Of a stretch of DNA of 64,000 nt, positions 33,904 through 42,641 are shown in pieces. The notes beneath the pieces are model-generated. The model was not told the DNA's origin. It ran no database searches and saw only the letters and a program-made list of their open reading frames with translations. Source of the stretch: Heyndrickxia sporothermodurans. Lineage in GTDB: Bacteria; Bacillota; Bacilli; Bacillales; Bacillaceae_C. The translations under genes and the position numbers were made by a program. Position 1 is the first letter of the stretch, and every line of letters begins with the position of its first letter. The stretch is from assembly GCA_016756695.1 (NCBI GenBank), contig CP066701.1, forward strand, positions 1,376,001-1,440,000. Direction: 5' to 3'.

Positions 33904-35596
33904 AAAACTGAATGATTTCTCCATTTAAGGCTAGGGTTGGAAGGTTTTCTAACCTCACAAATTCCATTCCTTCGAAATAAACTGTTCCCCTGACTTTCTT
34001 TGTCACAATTGGAATCCCCTCATTTGCAAGAACGATTTTGAAGTATCTCCAAAACTTTTGTCGGGATTTAGTTCCTTTGTCGTCAATCCCTTGCTCGTTC
34101 AACCACCGTAAATAAATATCATGAAAATCAGATTGTCTTATACGAGCACCTTCTTTGAGAACAATATGTTCAAGGAAAAACTCCCTTACAGGATTCTGTT
34201 CTACGTTATAAGTTCGATGGCATTCTTCAATTGCTGTACAGTAGCTAAATTGGTAGTTATTTTCCCGTAATCTTTTTAGCCCTATAATTGCCCAGTTCAA
34301 TATCCCAGGTAATTCTACTAGTAATTTGTCAGTAAGTTCTTTGTCCTGTTCATCCGATTCAAATTTCTGGGGGAATGGGACAATTACCAACTTCCTAAAA
34401 AAACCATGAGTCACATCCATTGAATCAGGTAGGGCATTAACAACAAAGACGAGTTTGCAATGTGGTTTATAGCTTATAGAGGGATGATATTTGATATTTA
34501 TGGTAATGGTGTCACCACTCACAATGGCTTTAAAGTTCTCTGTCTTTAACGCATTACCACCCATTTCATTTTCAGCAGCAATATTTACTGATTTATTGAC
34601 TAAACCTTCAAGACCGAACTGCTTGCCGAATTCAGCCAACGGTATGCTACTTACATTTTCTCCTCCCACCAACCGAGTAATTATGGAAACAAGGACACTC
34701 TTACCATTTCCACCGCTACCGTAAAAGAAGAATGCCTTTTCCGCTTTTGTTTCAGCTGATAAAAGGTAGCCTAAAATTTCCTGATGAACCTGAATGAGTT
34801 CTTCGTCATCTTTTGTAATCCCCTTTAGAAACTGCTCAAAGGTTGGAGCAACAGCTTTTGGTTCATATTCAATTGGCAATTGCACCGTTGATAAATAACT
34901 CGGGTGGTGGGGAAGTAGTTCAAATCTATCCAAACTCAACATCCCATTTTTCAGATTAATGAAGTTTCGCATGGTATTCATCTCATCCACTGTGTCTGCT
35001 TCTCGCAACAAAACTTTAACTACCTCTGCCTCCGCTTTACTATTCCAACTGTTCCAGCGCCCCTCATGCATCAAGGTTCGAATCACTTTGCCAAGTTCAA
35101 CCTCTGAAGGTTCTTCAAAAACACCTTTCTTATGGTAAAGGAAAAGCCGTCCATCTTTCGTTGACCGAACATGGCATCTCCGAATGAATTGCTTAGCAAA
35201 AACGTTCGCATTGAAGGAATAGCTATTCTTTTTTTCATCGTAAAGAAAGCCATGCTCTTCCGCTTTTCTAATATTTATCAACTGTTGCAGTTCCTCCAAA
35301 AGTTCATCAGAAACCAAAGCCTCCGGAGTTTTATCCGCTGATTCAAACATCTTTGTAGATTCATAGTTTGGAAAACGGCTAAAACCAAAAAGCAATGCCT
35401 TAAAATATTGAAGGCTTTCTGAGCCGACAATCTTATACAAAGCCGTTACCAACATCGAAAGATTTTCTTTCATATGAATTCCTTCAAGCAGTTTTCTTAT
35501 TCTTTCACTTCTTTCAAGCAACTTTACTTTGCGAACCTTGTAACGTGAAAGGTATGGCGATACTTCTTTTGTTAAAACTTCCTTTGTCTGTTTCAT
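33902..35596 (-). CDS. D5/P4-type primase-helicase (SF3), SCC Cch analogue
   Basis: 564 aa. The C-terminal half is an SF3 AAA helicase: Walker A GSGGNGKS (293-300), Walker B region SVNIAAENE, sensor motif KLVFVVNALPD and arginine in FFRKLVIVPFP, followed by a winged-helix tail. A D5_N region precedes it. Such helicases serve episomal replication of phage, plasmids and SCC elements. It heads, with two small upstream genes, the operon leading to the recombinases. Confidence 0.88.
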   Translation of the reverse strand: MKQTKEVLTKEVSPYLSRYKVRKVKLLERSERIRKLLEGIHMKENLSMLVTALYKIVGSESLQYFKALLFGFSRFPNYESTKMFESADKTPEALVSDELLEELQQLINIRKAEEHGFLYDEKKNSYSFNANVFAKQFIRRCHVRSTKDGRLFLYHKKGVFEEPSEVELGKVIRTLMHEGRWNSWNSKAEAEVVKVLLREADTVDEMNTMRNFINLKNGMLSLDRFELLPHHPSYLSTVQLPIEYEPKAVAPTFEQFLKGITKDDEELIQVHQEILGYLLSAETKAEKAFFFYGSGGNGKSVLVSIITRLVGGENVSSIPLAEFGKQFGLEGLVNKSVNIAAENEMGGNALKTENFKAIVSGDTITINIKYHPSISYKPHCKLVFVVNALPDSMDVTHGFFRKLVIVPFPQKFESDEQDKELTDKLLVELPGILNWAIIGLKRLRENNYQFSYCTAIEECHRTYNVEQNPVREFFLEHIVLKEGARIRQSDFHDIYLRWLNEQGIDDKGTKSRQKFWRYFKIVLANEGIPIVTKKVRGTVYFEGMEFVRLENLPTLALNGEIIQF

Positions 35597-35643
35597 TAGC
35601 GCTTTCTCCTTTACAACAGAAGGGGGTATCCCTTCTGTATTTT

Positions 35644-36252
35644 TTATGTATTTGGGTTTTCAACGGTCAAAACTTCAATTTTTTCAAAGATATTACCGGC
35701 TTCCGAAGTCACATGATGGACTCTAGCTTGTCCAGTTAAACCAATCAAATGCCCCATCGTTATTCTTTGACCTTTGAATACTTGTTTGAAAGCCCCTAGA
35801 AACATCATGAGAACAGATTGTTGATTGGATGAGATATTATAAGGTAGTGACAACTTTGTAACTTGTTCGGTAACTTCACTATAAAGGGAAAATGTAATCA
35901 CATACTGGTCTTTCAAACCGTATTGAGTTTGTACATTTTCACGAACGTCAATTTCATCAATGTTGTAATCATATATGCCTTCAGGAACTTTTGCTGTCCG
36001 CTGCATTGAAACAGAATCATCACCAAATGAGATGATTCTTTCCATAGCAGGACTACCTTGGATAGTGTTTGAAAGTGTTTCAGAGATTTCTTCGGTCGGA
36101 TTTTCGTTATTAACTGTATTATGTTTGTTCATAGAAGATTCTTCCTTTCCACTTTGGTTTGCTTCTTGTTCAGGCTGTTCTTGTTCTTGCACTATTTTGT
36201 TATCTTCACTTGGTTTATTTATTACTGGTCGTCTTACCTTTTTGAGAGCCAT
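35644..36252 (-). CDS. Putative single-strand DNA-binding-like protein
   Basis: 202 aa. Residues 1-75 are disordered, rich in Glu, Gln and Asn; residues 80-202 are beta-rich (VPEGIYDYNIDEIDVRENV, YVITFSLYSEVTEQVTKLSL, GHLIGLTGQARVHHV), compatible with an OB fold. Located directly upstream of the helicase, where staphylococcal SCCs encode an ssDNA-binding protein. The functional call is by fold guess and position only. GGAGG precedes the ATG. Confidence 0.5.
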   Translation of the reverse strand: MALKKVRRPVINKPSEDNKIVQEQEQPEQEANQSGKEESSMNKHNTVNNENPTEEISETLSNTIQGSPAMERIISFGDDSVSMQRTAKVPEGIYDYNIDEIDVRENVQTQYGLKDQYVITFSLYSEVTEQVTKLSLPYNISSNQQSVLMMFLGAFKQVFKGQRITMGHLIGLTGQARVHHVTSEAGNIFEKIEVLTVENPNT

Positions 36253-36274
36253 TCTGTAACCTCCCTATATTCAT

Positions 36275-36757
36275 CTAGTTACAATTGATAATTTCAATAG
36301 ATTCGTTATCTTTTAAGCCAAAGCAGCTTGAATTGAACTCTGGGAAAAAGTTGACCATATCATTGCTGACACTTCTAACTGAATCCTCTGGGTCATCTCC
36401 AAAGTATCCATCTTGAATTAATAGACCATGTATTGGTGCTTTGTTCAGAAACTCAGCAAATTCAAGTAGCAATCCTACATATTGCCCTCGGTTCATGACC
36501 ATCTGATAACCTTTCGTATACCAGTCGATTTCAATCATGTCATCATGAATAAAGATACGGTTAGGACGTACACTCAAATCAGATAGGTCTTTCACAAGTT
36601 TTTGTAGCAGTCGTTCTAACCCATCCTCGCAAGTTCCTTCGGGAATTCTTACAAACGCTGGTAAACGGTAAATGGCATTGATTCCATCATAGTGGTCACT
36701 TCGAGCATCAGTTAAACCAGCATTAGCAATTTGAAAGTTATCTTTATAACGAAGCAT
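36275..36757 (-). CDS. Hypothetical SCC operon protein, 160 aa
   Basis: First gene of the helicase-recombinase operon, with GGAGGAATG upstream. Alpha/beta, acidic (LERLLQKLVKDLSDLSV, DMIEIDWYTKGYQMVM, ASP-rich loop FGDDPEDS). Preceded by a region full of ArgR-type half-sites, so the whole operon is probably under the divergent ArgR-like regulator. Family not recognised. Confidence 0.6.
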   Translation of the reverse strand: MLRYKDNFQIANAGLTDARSDHYDGINAIYRLPAFVRIPEGTCEDGLERLLQKLVKDLSDLSVRPNRIFIHDDMIEIDWYTKGYQMVMNRGQYVGLLLEFAEFLNKAPIHGLLIQDGYFGDDPEDSVRSVSNDMVNFFPEFNSSCFGLKDNESIEIINCN

Positions 36758-36789
36758 TTTTCATTCCTCCAATCAATTTCGCTTGCAAA

Positions 36790-36969
36790 ATGAATATAAC
36801 CCACTTTATTCATACTTGTGAAGGTAAAAATGTTGAATTAAACGGAGTTGATTACGCCTAATTATTCATATAAAATATAATTATTCATATTTTTATTCAT
36901 AATTGTAGTGAAACAAGCTATATTTCAGACAAATACCATTAGTCATCTATCGTATGGAGCTTTATTCAT
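36790..36969. promoter_or_regulatory. Array of six ARG-box-like half-sites
   Basis: TATTCATA or its complement occurs at 36790-36796, 36807-36814, 36863-36870, 36882-36889, 36894-36901 and 36963-36969. ArgR proteins bind TGAAT/ATTCA half-sites in tandem. The array fills the gap between the divergent ArgR-like gene and the helicase-recombinase operon, so both are likely regulated by it. Confidence 0.7.
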
Positions 36970-37056
36970 TCAAAAGCAATAGGAGACTAATAAAAAATGC
37001 ACAATTACCGTAAATGTGACAAATTTGCGAACAACCGACTTTTAGGGGGGAATATC

Positions 37057-37539
37057 ATGGAAGCTAATATTCATTCAAATAACAATGAACGCTTATTGGA
37101 AAAGAAAAAACGTCATCAAGCTATTCACCTTTTGTTAGGGGAAATGGATTTACGAACTCACGAGGACATTGTTCTTGAATTGCAGAAACAAGGGATTAAA
37201 ACAAGCCAATCTACCGTACATCGTGATTTAGAGCATCTTGGTATCAAGAAAAACAATGATGGGTACTTTAAACCATCACATGATGTACAAAAAAAATTTC
37301 ATCTTGATATCCTTTATGACCTACTAATAAGCAGTGATTCAAGTACATCTAGCAATGTCCAGACCTATTTCATCAAAACTGAAAAAGGAAAAGCACAGCA
37401 AATTGCCTTTCATCTTGAACAGGCATTTAATGACATCGTCTTAAAAACAATCATTGATTTAGACAGTGTTTTGGTTTTTGCAGATGGGGATGAAGCGACG
37501 GATGAATTTCTGGAGGTTTTTGAAGGAGAGGATGAATGA
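37057..37539 (+). CDS. ArgR-like regulator of the SCC-like element
   Basis: 160 aa from the ATG at 37057 (GGGGGGAATATC upstream). The N-terminal winged helix matches ArgR (HQAIHLLLGEMDLRTHEDIVLELQKQG, TSQSTVHRDLEHLGIKK), and the C-terminal domain is ArgR-like (YFIKTEKGKAQQIAFHLEQAF, LKTIIDLDSVLVFADG). The GTxxGDDT arginine-binding motif is replaced by KTIIDLDSV, so effector binding may differ. Besides repression, ArgR proteins shape DNA at Xer sites, making a recombination role possible. Confidence 0.75.
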   Translation: MEANIHSNNNERLLEKKKRHQAIHLLLGEMDLRTHEDIVLELQKQGIKTSQSTVHRDLEHLGIKKNNDGYFKPSHDVQKKFHLDILYDLLISSDSSTSSNVQTYFIKTEKGKAQQIAFHLEQAFNDIVLKTIIDLDSVLVFADGDEATDEFLEVFEGEDE

Positions 37540-37577
37540 GGGTGGCTATTAAAGCCATTCCTTATTCATCCCTCCAA

Positions 37578-37880
37578 TCAATAATCCTTGGGGAACAACA
37601 TTGTTTGGTATCTTTCGTCATCTATAATCCAAACAGTAGTATTTTTAGCTCCTTTGACTTTGTTATTGATGATAACCTTTGTTTGTAGTGAAGGTACTTC
37701 TTGCCTATTCGTTATTGTTAAAGTTTCTTCACATACACTAATTTCAAAAACTTGCAGATAATCCATTTGCTCCTTTCGTTGTTCATTGATTTCATCGTAA
37801 AATTGCCACAAGACCACTTGTAATTCAATATCTAATTCTTCACTGATTGCCTTTGTCATATAGCGTGAATTGTTAGTCAA
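37578..37880 (-). CDS. DUF960 protein
   Basis: 100 aa. The family pattern is clear: RYMTKAISEELDIELQVVLWQF, DYLQVFEISV, QEVPSLQTKVI and the ending WIIDDERYQTMLFPKDY. DUF960 genes are a hallmark of the region beside ccr in staphylococcal SCC elements. It starts at a TTG overlapping the stop of the upstream gene (TTGA), so translation is coupled. Biochemical role unknown. Confidence 0.82.
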   Translation of the reverse strand: MTNNSRYMTKAISEELDIELQVVLWQFYDEINEQRKEQMDYLQVFEISVCEETLTITNRQEVPSLQTKVIINNKVKGAKNTTVWIIDDERYQTMLFPKDY

Positions 37881-38194
37881 ATTTCATCCTTCTCTCCCTG
37901 TCCAATCAATACATTTTCATACACTTTTTCTTCATCTTTCAAACAAACTAAAAAGAGTGGATTATTGGTCCTTGCTTCTAAGGCAATTCCAATAATCCAC
38001 TCTGATTCTCCATTGTATAAATATGTGTGAAATGAAACCGGATTCGGTAATATTTGCAATACATCCTCTGAAATGAGTTCCTCGTCTAGTTCCTCATGAT
38101 ATAGAAGTACCGTTTCCTCACCTATCTCATTTAATTCAACTGCTACATCGAATTTCTCTTCCATAAAATTTATCAATTGCTCGATACCAAACAT
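37877..38194 (-). CDS. Small acidic protein, possible DUF950/uracil-glycosylase-inhibitor position
   Basis: 105 aa, strongly acidic (EEKFDVAVELNEIGEET, HEELDEELISEDVLQILP). It overlaps DUF960 by four bases and precedes it. In staphylococcal SCCs a DUF950 protein (a DNA-mimicking uracil-DNA glycosylase inhibitor) lies beside DUF960. The acidic character and length fit, but sequence similarity by eye is weak, so this is a positional guess. Confidence 0.5.
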   Translation of the reverse strand: MFGIEQLINFMEEKFDVAVELNEIGEETVLLYHEELDEELISEDVLQILPNPVSFHTYLYNGESEWIIGIALEARTNNPLFLVCLKDEEKVYENVLIGQGEKDEI

Positions 38195-38221
38195 GGCTTG
38201 CTCCTTTCATATATAATATTA

Positions 38222-38737
38222 TTAGCTCACCTTATAGCTATCGTCATACGATACTAATTTCCACTTATGTTTCAGTGCTGGATAGAGAGGATGGAAACCT
38301 TTCCGACCAAAATTCGCTTCTATTTGAAGAATGTTTGCCTTCCTGTCTAGCAAAATGGCTAAAATCATATTTAACCGTTCAACAGCTTTCTTATTTGTTT
38401 CTACTCCTTTTCCAACCGCAATAATAACATCATCTACTCTTGCAATTGCTTCCTGAATACATTTCAAATTATCAATATCAGACTCTTTCGTTTCTTCTCC
38501 TTCAATAGATGGAAATAAATTCACAATCTCTACAACACCGTATTCCAATTTAGAAAGGTTATTAATGACGTACATCGTTGTTTGGTCTTGCAAAATTTCA
38601 TCTGCTTGACCTGCGTTTTTCATGATGACAAGTGCTTTTTTCTTGTTCTTGTCCCACTCTTTCCTAATAAGATACTTGTTTTTCATTTCGTCATCATAAG
38701 TGACTTCTGTTTTTATCGTGCATTTTGTTATTTTCAC
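38222..38737 (-). CDS. DUF1643 family protein
   Basis: 171 aa. Family features: YLIRKEWDKNKKKALVIMKNAG, DQTTMYVINNLSKLEYGVVEIVNLFPSI and DDVIIAVGKGV. DUF1643 genes accompany ccr, DUF960 and radC in SCC elements. Co-directional with neighbours (27-bp and 15-bp gaps), so one operon. Function unknown. Confidence 0.8.
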   Translation of the reverse strand: MKITKCTIKTEVTYDDEMKNKYLIRKEWDKNKKKALVIMKNAGQADEILQDQTTMYVINNLSKLEYGVVEIVNLFPSIEGEETKESDIDNLKCIQEAIARVDDVIIAVGKGVETNKKAVERLNMILAILLDRKANILQIEANFGRKGFHPLYPALKHKWKLVSYDDSYKVS

Positions 38738-38752
38738 TAATTTTTACTCCTT

Positions 38753-39265
38753 TCAGATATGACCTTTTTCCTTTAAGGAAGTATAAGTTTCATCTCCAAC
38801 GATAATATGGTCGATTACATCAATGCCAATAATTTTACCTGCTTCAACTAGCCTTTTAGTCACCTCTATATCTTCTTTACTCGGTTCTGCCTTCCCTGAT
38901 GGATGATTATGTCCAACGATTATTGAAGCAGCATTAGATAGAATAGCAGATTTCATTACCTCCCTAGGATGAACTATACTGGCATTCAGACTGCCAATAT
39001 GACAAACATTAATTGATACAGGTTGGTTCTTAGTGTCTAGTGAGGCAACAATGAAATGCTCCCTATCCTTGTCCGCAAGAAACAACTTCATTAGTTGATA
39101 TCCATCTTCTGGTGACCTTACTGACCGTTCCCTGTAAAGTAAGCTTGATTCCTTTACTAATTTTAATGAAACAATATTAATTCTTTTTGCAGAGGTCTTC
39201 TTTTCTTCTTTTACAACATTAAAAATTGGCGATTTAAACTGCTCTTTGTAATAATGTAAACCCAT
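38753..39265 (-). CDS. RadC/JAB-domain protein
   Basis: 170 aa with the MPN/JAMM metal motif HNHPSGKAEPSKED and the conserved end GIDVIDHIIVGDETYTSLKEKG. The N-terminal helix-hairpin-helix of chromosomal RadC is missing, as in mobile-element versions. First gene of the radC-DUF1643-DUF950?-DUF960 operon. Role probably DNA-related, not proved. GGAGGAAG is upstream. Confidence 0.9.
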   Translation of the reverse strand: MGLHYYKEQFKSPIFNVVKEEKKTSAKRINIVSLKLVKESSLLYRERSVRSPEDGYQLMKLFLADKDREHFIVASLDTKNQPVSINVCHIGSLNASIVHPREVMKSAILSNAASIIVGHNHPSGKAEPSKEDIEVTKRLVEAGKIIGIDVIDHIIVGDETYTSLKEKGHI

Positions 39266-39290
39266 TTTCTCTTCCTCCTTAAAAATAAAT

Positions 39291-39321
39291 AGCCCTAATT
39301 CCTAAATAAGGAATTAGAGCT
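39291..39321. terminator. Hairpin between restriction gene and radC operon
   Basis: AGCCCTAATTCC (39291-39302) pairs with GGAATTAGAGCT (39310-39321), one mismatch, followed by ATTTTTTG on the plus strand. It separates the radC operon promoter side from the restriction-gene 3' end. Confidence 0.7.
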
Positions 39322-39421
39322 ATTTTTTGTTGAATGTATTATATTCTAAACTATTATATATATATGAAAATATTTTTAATACAGTTATTTGAATTTTATA
39401 ATATTTTATCCAAAAACCAGT

Positions 39422-41143
39422 TTATCTTAGCTGATATTCAGAAGTCAACTTTATTGTAGACCATCCATGGCTTTGCCCACGGCTAAACTTTACACGAAGG
39501 TTAATTGCTTCTAAGTTGTTATGCCAAGCTAGTGTATTTTGAATTGCCGTTGGTGTTTTTATATAGACAGTTATATTACCATCAATTTTTGAATGCTCCT
39601 TACAAATACTGATATTTTCTTCATAGCATGTAACTGCCATCATAGCCTTGCCAAGGAGGTTTTCTACGCCCCTTTTTAATTGTACCTGTGTTGCATCTTT
39701 TAGTTTTAGCCCCAGGTCCGCAGCTATAACTTCTAAGCTCTCTTTGTGATTTAACTCACCTATTTGGAATTTTGATTTTACTTCGTTAACTACTGATTCC
39801 ATACTACCTATATTAAAATAGGTTGGACCAAGTATGGTTCCAATCCCTGGGTTCTTGGTAGTAATTTTACTATTCTTTTTAGCAAGGGCTTTTAGTGAAA
39901 TACTTTCAACAATATACTCTTTATTGACTATCAAAATTAGCTGCAGGTCACCAGTATCAAGCCTGTCATTAATGTAACTTTCGGGAACTAACTCAATACT
40001 TTTTATTTGGAAAGTACTATATTTCTGGTGCAATTTTTCTCTAACAACAGGAACGAGGGTCGAAGTTGAATTATATAACTTTTCTAACACTTCAGGTTTC
40101 ACGAGAGAATAGTATTTACCCATTAACTGGACACATTCATCAGGTTCTACCTGTGAAACATTAGGAAACTCTTTTAAGAAGTAGAAATATGTAATAGCTT
40201 CGTGGCATTTTCCAATTGCATTACTACTGTTTGAGTTTTGTGAATATTGGTGGGTATTTAACAAATACTGCATTTTCTTTATTGTATCGAAATTTATTTT
40301 TTCCTTTTCAGATTCATCTAGGAATTTGTCATAGCTTGCAGCAAGCTTTATTGAAGAAGTTGGGCTACTTTCAAATTTAAACCTTAATGTTAAGGCTACT
40401 TCTCCATACTTTATTCCAACTGTATTTTTTCCAGATTTATATATTTGAATATCGCTAAATTGAGGTGTACCTGGATTAAACTGTTCTACATTAACATCAT
40501 TTTGAGTTTTCCCATAACTCGTTACAATATTAACGTCTTCTGTCATGAAAAAAACATTATACGCATGAAAAAAGCCTTCATTTTTATCGTTGTAGAAATC
40601 CTTCAGTAAAGAAAAGCATAATTCTCTCAAATTGTATAAAAATATATCTCTATATGGGTTAATCTCATCTGTAAATTTCGGAAAGTACCCTGATACTAGT
40701 TTTTTTAATTCCTTTATATCTTTTACATAATGCTCACCTAATTTTAATTCTACGAGTTTACTTAGGAAATTTTGGTATTTTACTTCGAATAGTCGATTAA
40801 ACATCAATTGCAAGCTTTCAGATAAAAAATATTTTGAAAAGAAGCTTTTTGCCCCAGGGTTTTTTGGTTGAATTCTACCGCCTTTTCTAACAAGAAAAAG
40901 ATTAACTGATATTATTTGGTTGTTATCGAGATACAAGGTCAAATCCTTTTCCTTGTCAGGATTATTTGTGTTAAATTTGGACTGAACGGACTCTATATAG
41001 GGATAAAGATTTGTAATATATAGTACAGTTTTAGTAACTGTTTTTGGATAGTAATCAATGGGTTCATTCTTTATGTATTGTAGCAGAGCTTGATAAACAT
41101 TTTTTACATGTTCATCCCCAATAAGCCTGGGATTCTTTTTCAC
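39422..41143 (-). CDS. Putative type II restriction endonuclease
   Basis: 573 aa, divergent from a C5 methyltransferase with 136 bp between them. A late segment, DTGDLQLILIVNKEYIVESISLKALAKK followed by KNPGIGTIL, has acidic-lysine spacing compatible with a PD-(D/E)XK nuclease core. A GIKYGEVALTLRFKFES segment lies centrally. No ATPase or helicase motif, so not type I or III. I do not firmly recognise the family; the assignment rests on the partner methyltransferase and this motif. Confidence 0.6.
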   Translation of the reverse strand: MKKNPRLIGDEHVKNVYQALLQYIKNEPIDYYPKTVTKTVLYITNLYPYIESVQSKFNTNNPDKEKDLTLYLDNNQIISVNLFLVRKGGRIQPKNPGAKSFFSKYFLSESLQLMFNRLFEVKYQNFLSKLVELKLGEHYVKDIKELKKLVSGYFPKFTDEINPYRDIFLYNLRELCFSLLKDFYNDKNEGFFHAYNVFFMTEDVNIVTSYGKTQNDVNVEQFNPGTPQFSDIQIYKSGKNTVGIKYGEVALTLRFKFESSPTSSIKLAASYDKFLDESEKEKINFDTIKKMQYLLNTHQYSQNSNSSNAIGKCHEAITYFYFLKEFPNVSQVEPDECVQLMGKYYSLVKPEVLEKLYNSTSTLVPVVREKLHQKYSTFQIKSIELVPESYINDRLDTGDLQLILIVNKEYIVESISLKALAKKNSKITTKNPGIGTILGPTYFNIGSMESVVNEVKSKFQIGELNHKESLEVIAADLGLKLKDATQVQLKRGVENLLGKAMMAVTCYEENISICKEHSKIDGNITVYIKTPTAIQNTLAWHNNLEAINLRVKFSRGQSHGWSTIKLTSEYQLR

Positions 41144-41279
41144 AAATCTTACCTCCCCAATATTATAACTTAATTAAATTGTACTGTTTATGAATGCTTT
41201 GTTAAAGAAAAAACTGGCCTTCTCACGTTGTAGATGTTAAAATAAGAATAGCTTATCATCTTAAGGGAGGTATGTAGAA

Positions 41280-42530
41280 GTGAAAGTTGAAGAAAGAGGA
41301 CGAGCTAAATACCGACCTTTAAAAGATTACGACTCAAATGAGGTAAAGCAACTCCTTCTAGAAAAAATTAAAGAAGAACAAGAAACAATTCAAAATATAA
41401 AAGATGATTACGAACAGCCTAATTTGGATTATCGAGAAGATAAAATAAATGTAATTAGCTTATTCTCAGGATGTGGCGGTTTAGACTTAGGACTTGAATT
41501 GGCGGGGCTTGCTGCAGCTATTGGGGAAGAAGAGGCTCTTAAAGCTTTTAAAGATAAGGATTGGTTTAACGCAGTTAGAGAAGAAAGTATCTTCCATACA
41601 ATTTATACAAATGACCTTTTTAAAGAAGCAAATGAATCATACAAATTAAACTTCCCTCCAGTATTTCAACAACAACTAGATATTCGAAAAGTTAAAGAAT
41701 TTCCAAAAGCAGATTTTGTCCTTGGCGGATTCCCGTGTCCCGGATTCAGTGAAGCTGGTCCACGATTAATAGACGATAAGCGAAATTTTCTATATATACA
41801 TTTTATACGCTGCCTTCTTCAGGCAAAACCATTTGCATTTATTGCAGAAAATGTAAAAGGTATGTTAACGTTAGGTAAGGGAGAAGTAATTAATCAAATT
41901 GTACAGGATTTTGCTTCTGCGGGATATAATGTTAAATTCAAATTGGTCAATGCACGAGACTACGGGGTACCACAACTAAGGGAAAGGGTTTTCATTGTTG
42001 GTATCCGTGAAGATTTGGATTTTGAATATAACCACCCAGAACCTACTCATGGTAATGGTAAATTACCTTATGTAACATTAAAAGATGCAATTGGAGACCT
42101 TGAATCAAATCCCGGAGATTGGTTTGAGGGAGGATTTTCACCAATTTACTTATCTCGAAACAGAAAGAAAAAGTGGAATGAACAAAGTTTTACAATTCAG
42201 GCTTCTGGTAGACAAGCACCTTTACATCCTAGCGGTCCTGAAATGATAAAAATAGAGGCGGATAAGTGGACACTTCCCGGAGATGAATCTCTACATCGCC
42301 GTTTATCTGTAAAAGAAATAGCCCGTATTCAGACTTTCCCTGATTGGTTTATATTTTCTGATGGGGGAAACATGGATGTGCAAAAAAACAATAGGCTAGA
42401 CAAACAATATAAACAAATAGGGAATGCTGTTCCAGTTATGTTAGCAAAGGCTATGGCAATGCCTTTAGCATTTTGGGCAAAAAAAAACTTAAATGTGATT
42501 AAAAAAAATAGCTCATTAGTTTTAATATAA
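41280..42530 (+). CDS. C5-cytosine DNA methyltransferase (M.HaeIII-like)
   Basis: 416 aa from a GTG with AAGGGAGG upstream. Motif I is NVISLFSGCGGLDLGLELAG, motif IV GGFPCPGFSEAG with the catalytic Cys (PCP rather than PCQ), motif VI ENVKGM, motif VIII YGVPQLRERVFIVG and motifs IX-X end KQIGNAVPVMLA. The segment LSRNRKKKWNEQSFTIQASG followed by LHP closely resembles the target-recognition part of M.HaeIII as I recall it, so a GGCC-like target is possible. An N-terminal extension of about 55 residues and an insertion after motif I are unusual. Confidence 0.9.
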   Translation: MKVEERGRAKYRPLKDYDSNEVKQLLLEKIKEEQETIQNIKDDYEQPNLDYREDKINVISLFSGCGGLDLGLELAGLAAAIGEEEALKAFKDKDWFNAVREESIFHTIYTNDLFKEANESYKLNFPPVFQQQLDIRKVKEFPKADFVLGGFPCPGFSEAGPRLIDDKRNFLYIHFIRCLLQAKPFAFIAENVKGMLTLGKGEVINQIVQDFASAGYNVKFKLVNARDYGVPQLRERVFIVGIREDLDFEYNHPEPTHGNGKLPYVTLKDAIGDLESNPGDWFEGGFSPIYLSRNRKKKWNEQSFTIQASGRQAPLHPSGPEMIKIEADKWTLPGDESLHRRLSVKEIARIQTFPDWFIFSDGGNMDVQKNNRLDKQYKQIGNAVPVMLAKAMAMPLAFWAKKNLNVIKKNSSLVLI

Positions 42531-42584
42531 TCTTTTCAAATTTGACTATAGATAGCCAGTCATTATGCTAGGTATTAAATAAGG

Positions 42585-42617
42585 GACCAGACAATTACAT
42601 ATTTCAATTGTCTGGTC
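42585..42617. terminator. Bidirectional terminator
   Basis: GACCAGACAATT (42585-42596) and AATTGTCTGGTC (42606-42617) are perfect arms followed by TTTTTT. It lies between the methyltransferase and the convergent reverse transcriptase gene. Confidence 0.88.
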
Positions 42618-42641
42618 TTTTTTATCTGCTGTATAAATAAT

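Noticed and set aside
36790-36969. Repeated TATTCATA units as a CRISPR or iteron origin
   Set aside because: Spacing is irregular and there are no cas or replication-initiator genes. ARG-box half-sites next to an ArgR-like gene explain them more simply; an iteron role is not excluded.
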